Source of the DNA: Hutsoniella sourekii ATCC 700629
Lineage (GTDB): Bacteria > Bacillota > Bacilli > Lactobacillales > Aerococcaceae
Direction of reading: 5' to 3'
Assembly (NCBI RefSeq): GCF_000518205.1
Contig: NZ_JADD01000003.1
Span: forward strand, 1-64,000
Length of the DNA stretch: 64,000 nucleotides
Position numbers and translations under genes: made by a program. Under the pieces are notes generated by a model. It worked only from the letters and a program-made list of their open reading frames with translations, did not search any database and was not told where the DNA came from. This document shows positions 61,010 through 64,000 of the stretch, piece after piece (position 1 is the first letter of the stretch; each line of letters starts with the position of its first letter).

Positions 61010-62332
61010 GTGATTCAAAAAATGAAAGGGACGGAAGATATTCTTCCTGGACAGTCCTATCGTTGGCAGTATGTTGAAGACTTGGCTCGTGATTTGTTTG
61101 ATAGTTACCAATTCCATGAAATTCGAACACCCATGTTTGAAGCTTATGAATTATTTGCCCGTTCGGTCGGTGATACGAGTGATATTGTATCCAAGGAAAT
61201 GTATGATTTCTATGACAAGGGCGATCGGCATTTAGCGCTTAGACCGGAAGGAACAGCTCCTGTCGTTCGTGCTTATGTTGAGCATAAGTTATTTGGCCCA
61301 GAATACCTTAAACCTTATAAAGTATATTATATGGGCCCCATGTTTCGCTATGAAAGACCCCAAGCTGGCCGTCAACGTCAATTTCATCAATTGGGTGTTG
61401 AAGTATTCGAAAGTTCTAACCCAGCAACAGATGTTGAGGCAATCGCTTTAGCCTGGGACTTTTTCCAAGAATTAGGCGTTAGAAACCTAAAGATTTACAT
61501 CAATTCTCTGGGTAAAAATGAGGAGCGAGCTCAGTATCGACAAGCTCTAATTGATTACTTTACACCACTGAAGGAACAATTAAGTCCCGATTCACAAAAT
61601 CGTTTATCGGCCAATCCGATGCGGATTATTGATAGTAAAGATCCTAAAGATCAAGAGTTAGCTATTAATGCGCCTAAAATCTTAGATTATTTAGGAGAAG
61701 AAAGTAAAGCTCATTTTCAAGCGGTTCAAGATTACTTGCAAGCCTTAGAGATTCCCTTCCAAGTAGATCCAACCATTGTACGTGGACTTGATTATTATCA
61801 AGATACAATTTTTGAGATTATTGTTGAAGATGATTCGATTGGTGCTCAATCAACCGTTTGTGGTGGGGGACGTTACGATGGATTATCTAAGCAATTAGGT
61901 GGCCCAGCGTCTCCTGGATTTGGATTTGCCATTGGTATGGAAAGACTGTTACTTTTATTGGATCAACAGTCAGTTGAAATCCCAGAACCGGATCCTTTAG
62001 ATTTATATGTCTTGGGACTGGGTGATGAAGTTAATTTAGTGAGTCTACAATTGGTTCAAGCAGCCAGAGGCGAAGGTTACTCGGCTGAACGTGATTATCT
62101 GGGTCGTAGCTTGAAATCTCAGTACAAGACCGTTGACCGCTTGAATGCGGTATTAGTTGCTACAGTGGGAAGCAATGAATTAGAGTCAGGACAATTAACC
62201 ATTAAAAATCAAAAAACAGGGAAGACTTTTGATGTTCAGTTATCAGATTTACTTTCAGATTTTGCCAGCTATTATCGCAAGTTTACCCAAGACACTTCCG
62301 TGATTGATGAATTTTTTAAAGGAGGCTATTAA
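61010..62332 (+). CDS. hisS: Histidyl-tRNA synthetase
   Basis: A class II synthetase that charges tRNA-His. The protein is 440 residues with a GTG start after GAGGAGG. The N-terminus MIQKMKGTEDILPG is typical. Motif 1 is near 60, motif 2 is MFRYERPQAGRQRQFHQ (near 112) and the His-specific loop GLDYYQDTIFEI is near 260. Motif 3 is GFGFAIGMERLLLLL (near 303). A C-terminal anticodon-binding domain follows (about 330-425). It is controlled by the T-box and co-transcribed with aspS. Confidence 0.97.
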   Translation: MIQKMKGTEDILPGQSYRWQYVEDLARDLFDSYQFHEIRTPMFEAYELFARSVGDTSDIVSKEMYDFYDKGDRHLALRPEGTAPVVRAYVEHKLFGPEYLKPYKVYYMGPMFRYERPQAGRQRQFHQLGVEVFESSNPATDVEAIALAWDFFQELGVRNLKIYINSLGKNEERAQYRQALIDYFTPLKEQLSPDSQNRLSANPMRIIDSKDPKDQELAINAPKILDYLGEESKAHFQAVQDYLQALEIPFQVDPTIVRGLDYYQDTIFEIIVEDDSIGAQSTVCGGGRYDGLSKQLGGPASPGFGFAIGMERLLLLLDQQSVEIPEPDPLDLYVLGLGDEVNLVSLQLVQAARGEGYSAERDYLGRSLKSQYKTVDRLNAVLVATVGSNELESGQLTIKNQKTGKTFDVQLSDLLSDFASYYRKFTQDTSVIDEFFKGGY

Positions 62333-62337
62333 TTATT

Positions 62338-64000
62338 ATGAAGAAGAGAAGCCAGTATGCAGGTTTAGTAAGTCAAGTTAACGTCGGCCAAGTGATAACC
62401 CTTAAAGGTTGGGTTCAAAGACGTCGGGACTTAGGTGGAGTTATTTTTATCGATCTTAGAGATCGCGAAGGTATCTGTCAAGTTGTCTTTAACGCTGAAA
62501 ACCTTTCAGATGAAGACTTTCAAGCAGCTGACCACTTAAGAAGTGAATATGTGGTTGAAGTAACGGGGGAATTAATTGAACGTTCTAGCGATCAAGTAAA
62601 CCCGAACTTGAAGACAGGACAGTTTGAGTTAATGGCTCAAGAATTAAATGTTCTAGCCAAGAGTAAAACGCCACCTTTCTATATTGAAGACGCTATTGAA
62701 ACAGACGAGGAAGTTCGCTTACGCCACCGCTTCTTGGACCTACGTCGTCCAGAAATGCTGGCTAATATTCGCTTGCGTCATGATGTGGTTCAAGCTATTC
62801 GCTCTTATTTGAATCGTTTGGATTTTATTGATGTGGAAACCCCTTATCTAACAAAATCTACTCCTGAAGGAGCCAGAGACTATCTAGTTCCAACCCGTAG
62901 AGAAGCGGGAGCCTTCTATGCCTTGCCACAATCACCTCAATTGTTTAAGCAATTATTGATGGGTGCCGGTATTGATCGGTATTATCAAATTGTTCGTTGT
63001 TTTAGAGATGAGGATCTAAGAGGGGATCGTCAACCTGAATTTACTCAAGTCGATTTAGAAACAAGTTTCTTGAGTCAAGAAGAAATTCAAGAGATTGTTG
63101 AAGGAATGTTGAAGGAAGTTGTCTTAACTACTCGAGGCGAAAAGATTGAACAAGCCTTTCCTACTATTACTTATCAAGAAGCAATGGACCAATACGGAAC
63201 TGACAAACCAGATATTCGTTTTGGCTTGAAGTTGAAGGATGTATCTGATGTCGTAGTTAAGTCTGATTTCACGGTATTTAAGGGAGCAGTCGAAAGAGGT
63301 GGCCAAGTTAAGGCCATTAATTTAAAGGGACTGGCTGATAGTTATACGCGTAAGACTGCAGATGATTTGATTTCTGTTGTTAAACCTTATGGGGCCAAAG
63401 GTCTAGCGTGGGCTAAAGTGACTGAAGAAGGCTTTACAGGACCTATTGCTAAGTTCTTTAATATCGATGGCTTGTATGACGAGATGGTTGAGGCTTTAGA
63501 TGCAGAGCTTGGAGATATTATCTTCTTTATGGCTGATTCAGCCAGCGTGGTTGCTAATTCTTTGGCCGAACTTCGTAATTATTTTGGTAAAGTTCATGAC
63601 TTATATGACCCTAAAGAACTGGCCTTTGTCTGGGTAACGGATTGGCCACTGCTAGAATATGATGAAGATGCCAAGCGTTATGTAGCTATGCACCATCCAT
63701 TCACCTCACCACAAAATGACCAAGTAGCTGAACTCAAAGAAAATCCAGGTCAAGCTCTAGCTAATGCCTACGATGTTGTCTTAAACGGCTATGAAATTGG
63801 TGGCGGATCCATCCGTATCCATACGCGTGAAATGCAAGAGCAAATGTTCGAACTACTTGGATTTACACCTGCTGAAGCAGAAAGTCAATTTGGCTTCTTG
63901 TTAGAAGCCTTTGACTATGGATTCCCTCCTCATGGAGGTCTGGCACTTGGACTTGATCGCTTGGTTATGATCCTTGCTGGTCAACCAAATATCCGTGAAG
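62338..64000 (+). CDS. aspS: Aspartyl-tRNA synthetase, partial (3' end outside window)
   Basis: A class IIb synthetase; about 554 residues are visible before the window edge, out of some 590. The N-terminal OB-fold anticodon domain has TLKGWVQRRRDLGGVIFIDLRD. Motif 1 contains TPEGARDYLVPTR. Motif 2 is IVRCFRDEDLRGDRQPEF (near 220). The bacterial GAD insertion spans about 300-420. Motif 3 includes GLALGLDRLVMIL, very close to the edge. ATG 62338 lies after AAAGGAGG, five bases beyond hisS. The missing C-terminus is due to the window end. Confidence 0.97.
   Translation, partial: MKKRSQYAGLVSQVNVGQVITLKGWVQRRRDLGGVIFIDLRDREGICQVVFNAENLSDEDFQAADHLRSEYVVEVTGELIERSSDQVNPNLKTGQFELMAQELNVLAKSKTPPFYIEDAIETDEEVRLRHRFLDLRRPEMLANIRLRHDVVQAIRSYLNRLDFIDVETPYLTKSTPEGARDYLVPTRREAGAFYALPQSPQLFKQLLMGAGIDRYYQIVRCFRDEDLRGDRQPEFTQVDLETSFLSQEEIQEIVEGMLKEVVLTTRGEKIEQAFPTITYQEAMDQYGTDKPDIRFGLKLKDVSDVVVKSDFTVFKGAVERGGQVKAINLKGLADSYTRKTADDLISVVKPYGAKGLAWAKVTEEGFTGPIAKFFNIDGLYDEMVEALDAELGDIIFFMADSASVVANSLAELRNYFGKVHDLYDPKELAFVWVTDWPLLEYDEDAKRYVAMHHPFTSPQNDQVAELKENPGQALANAYDVVLNGYEIGGGSIRIHTREMQEQMFELLGFTPAEAESQFGFLLEAFDYGFPPHGGLALGLDRLVMILAGQPNIRE

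Noticed and set aside
1-64000. CRISPR arrays, prophage genes, tRNA or rRNA genes, toxin-antitoxin or other defence systems
   Set aside because: No regularly spaced repeats, phage structural or integrase genes, tRNA folds or defence-type gene pairs were seen on reading the whole window. The only mobile element seen is the IS end at 1-315.

Overview
The window is a chromosomal segment of a low-GC Gram-positive bacterium. Strong AGGAGG-type ribosome binding sites, class A PBP, GpsB, LCP proteins, a bifunctional Rel, a class-B RNase P RNA, a T-box and DUF3013-prmA gene order all point to Firmicutes, order Lactobacillales. The fermentative and anaerobic gene set (AdhE, class III ribonucleotide reductase, acetolactate decarboxylase) fits a facultative lactic-acid-type coccus. 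I suspect an Aerococcaceae-like genus, but this is only an impression.

Layout. 1-315 is the end of an IS3-family insertion sequence. 362-4391 (minus) carries galU, a glycosyltransferase, a small membrane protein, a PepS-type aminopeptidase and a flavodoxin. 4585-13500 (plus) is a surface-polysaccharide cluster: galE, two LCP-family proteins (one degenerate), a GT4-like glycosyltransferase, a flippase, a polymerase/ligase, a chain-length-regulator-like protein and a GT2 glycosyltransferase. 13642-28072 is mostly housekeeping: a 2-hydroxyacid dehydrogenase, a split ThrE-type exporter, recX, a mutY lacking the Fe-S cysteines, a heterodimeric ABC exporter, an Ntdp-like phosphatase, alanine dehydrogenase, cysK-cysE, a GNAT protein and an uncharacterised membrane protein. 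28174-33868 holds nrdD-nrdG behind two NrdR-box-like sites, then adhE behind cre-like and Rex-like sites. 33927-35323 (minus) has a DUF1622 membrane protein and a lipoprotein with a degenerate beta-lactamase-like fold.

The most striking element is at 35487-35760. A near-consensus promoter is followed by an 18-codon leader peptide ending in Asn-Phe-Tyr-Arg-Phe-Phe-Arg, then a chain of mutually exclusive RNA hairpins ending in a strong intrinsic terminator. It precedes an operon for an amino-acid ABC transporter with two fused substrate-binding domains, its ATPase, prephenate dehydratase (pheA) and prephenate dehydrogenase (tyrA). The pairing order predicts ribosome-mediated attenuation by Phe/Tyr supply, built as a relay of six overlapping helices instead of the usual three. 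This would be unusual in Firmicutes, which generally use T-boxes for this purpose.

40819-49939 has an ArsC/Spx-like protein, folC, acetolactate decarboxylase, a VanZ-like protein, glyA, a class A PBP, a diacylglycerol-kinase-family protein and an HTH-DUF2187 protein. 50027-60593 covers translation, RNA and stress functions: an RlmL-type methyltransferase, an RNase H-like protein, a repeat protein, rnpB, gpsB, DUF3013, prmA, rsmE, deoC, rel, dtd and an SH3b-amidase. 60747-64000 is a T-box-controlled hisS-aspS operon, with aspS running off the end. Most start codons were refined from Shine-Dalgarno placement; several are GTG or TTG. All functional calls rest on reading translated sequence for motifs, without database searches.
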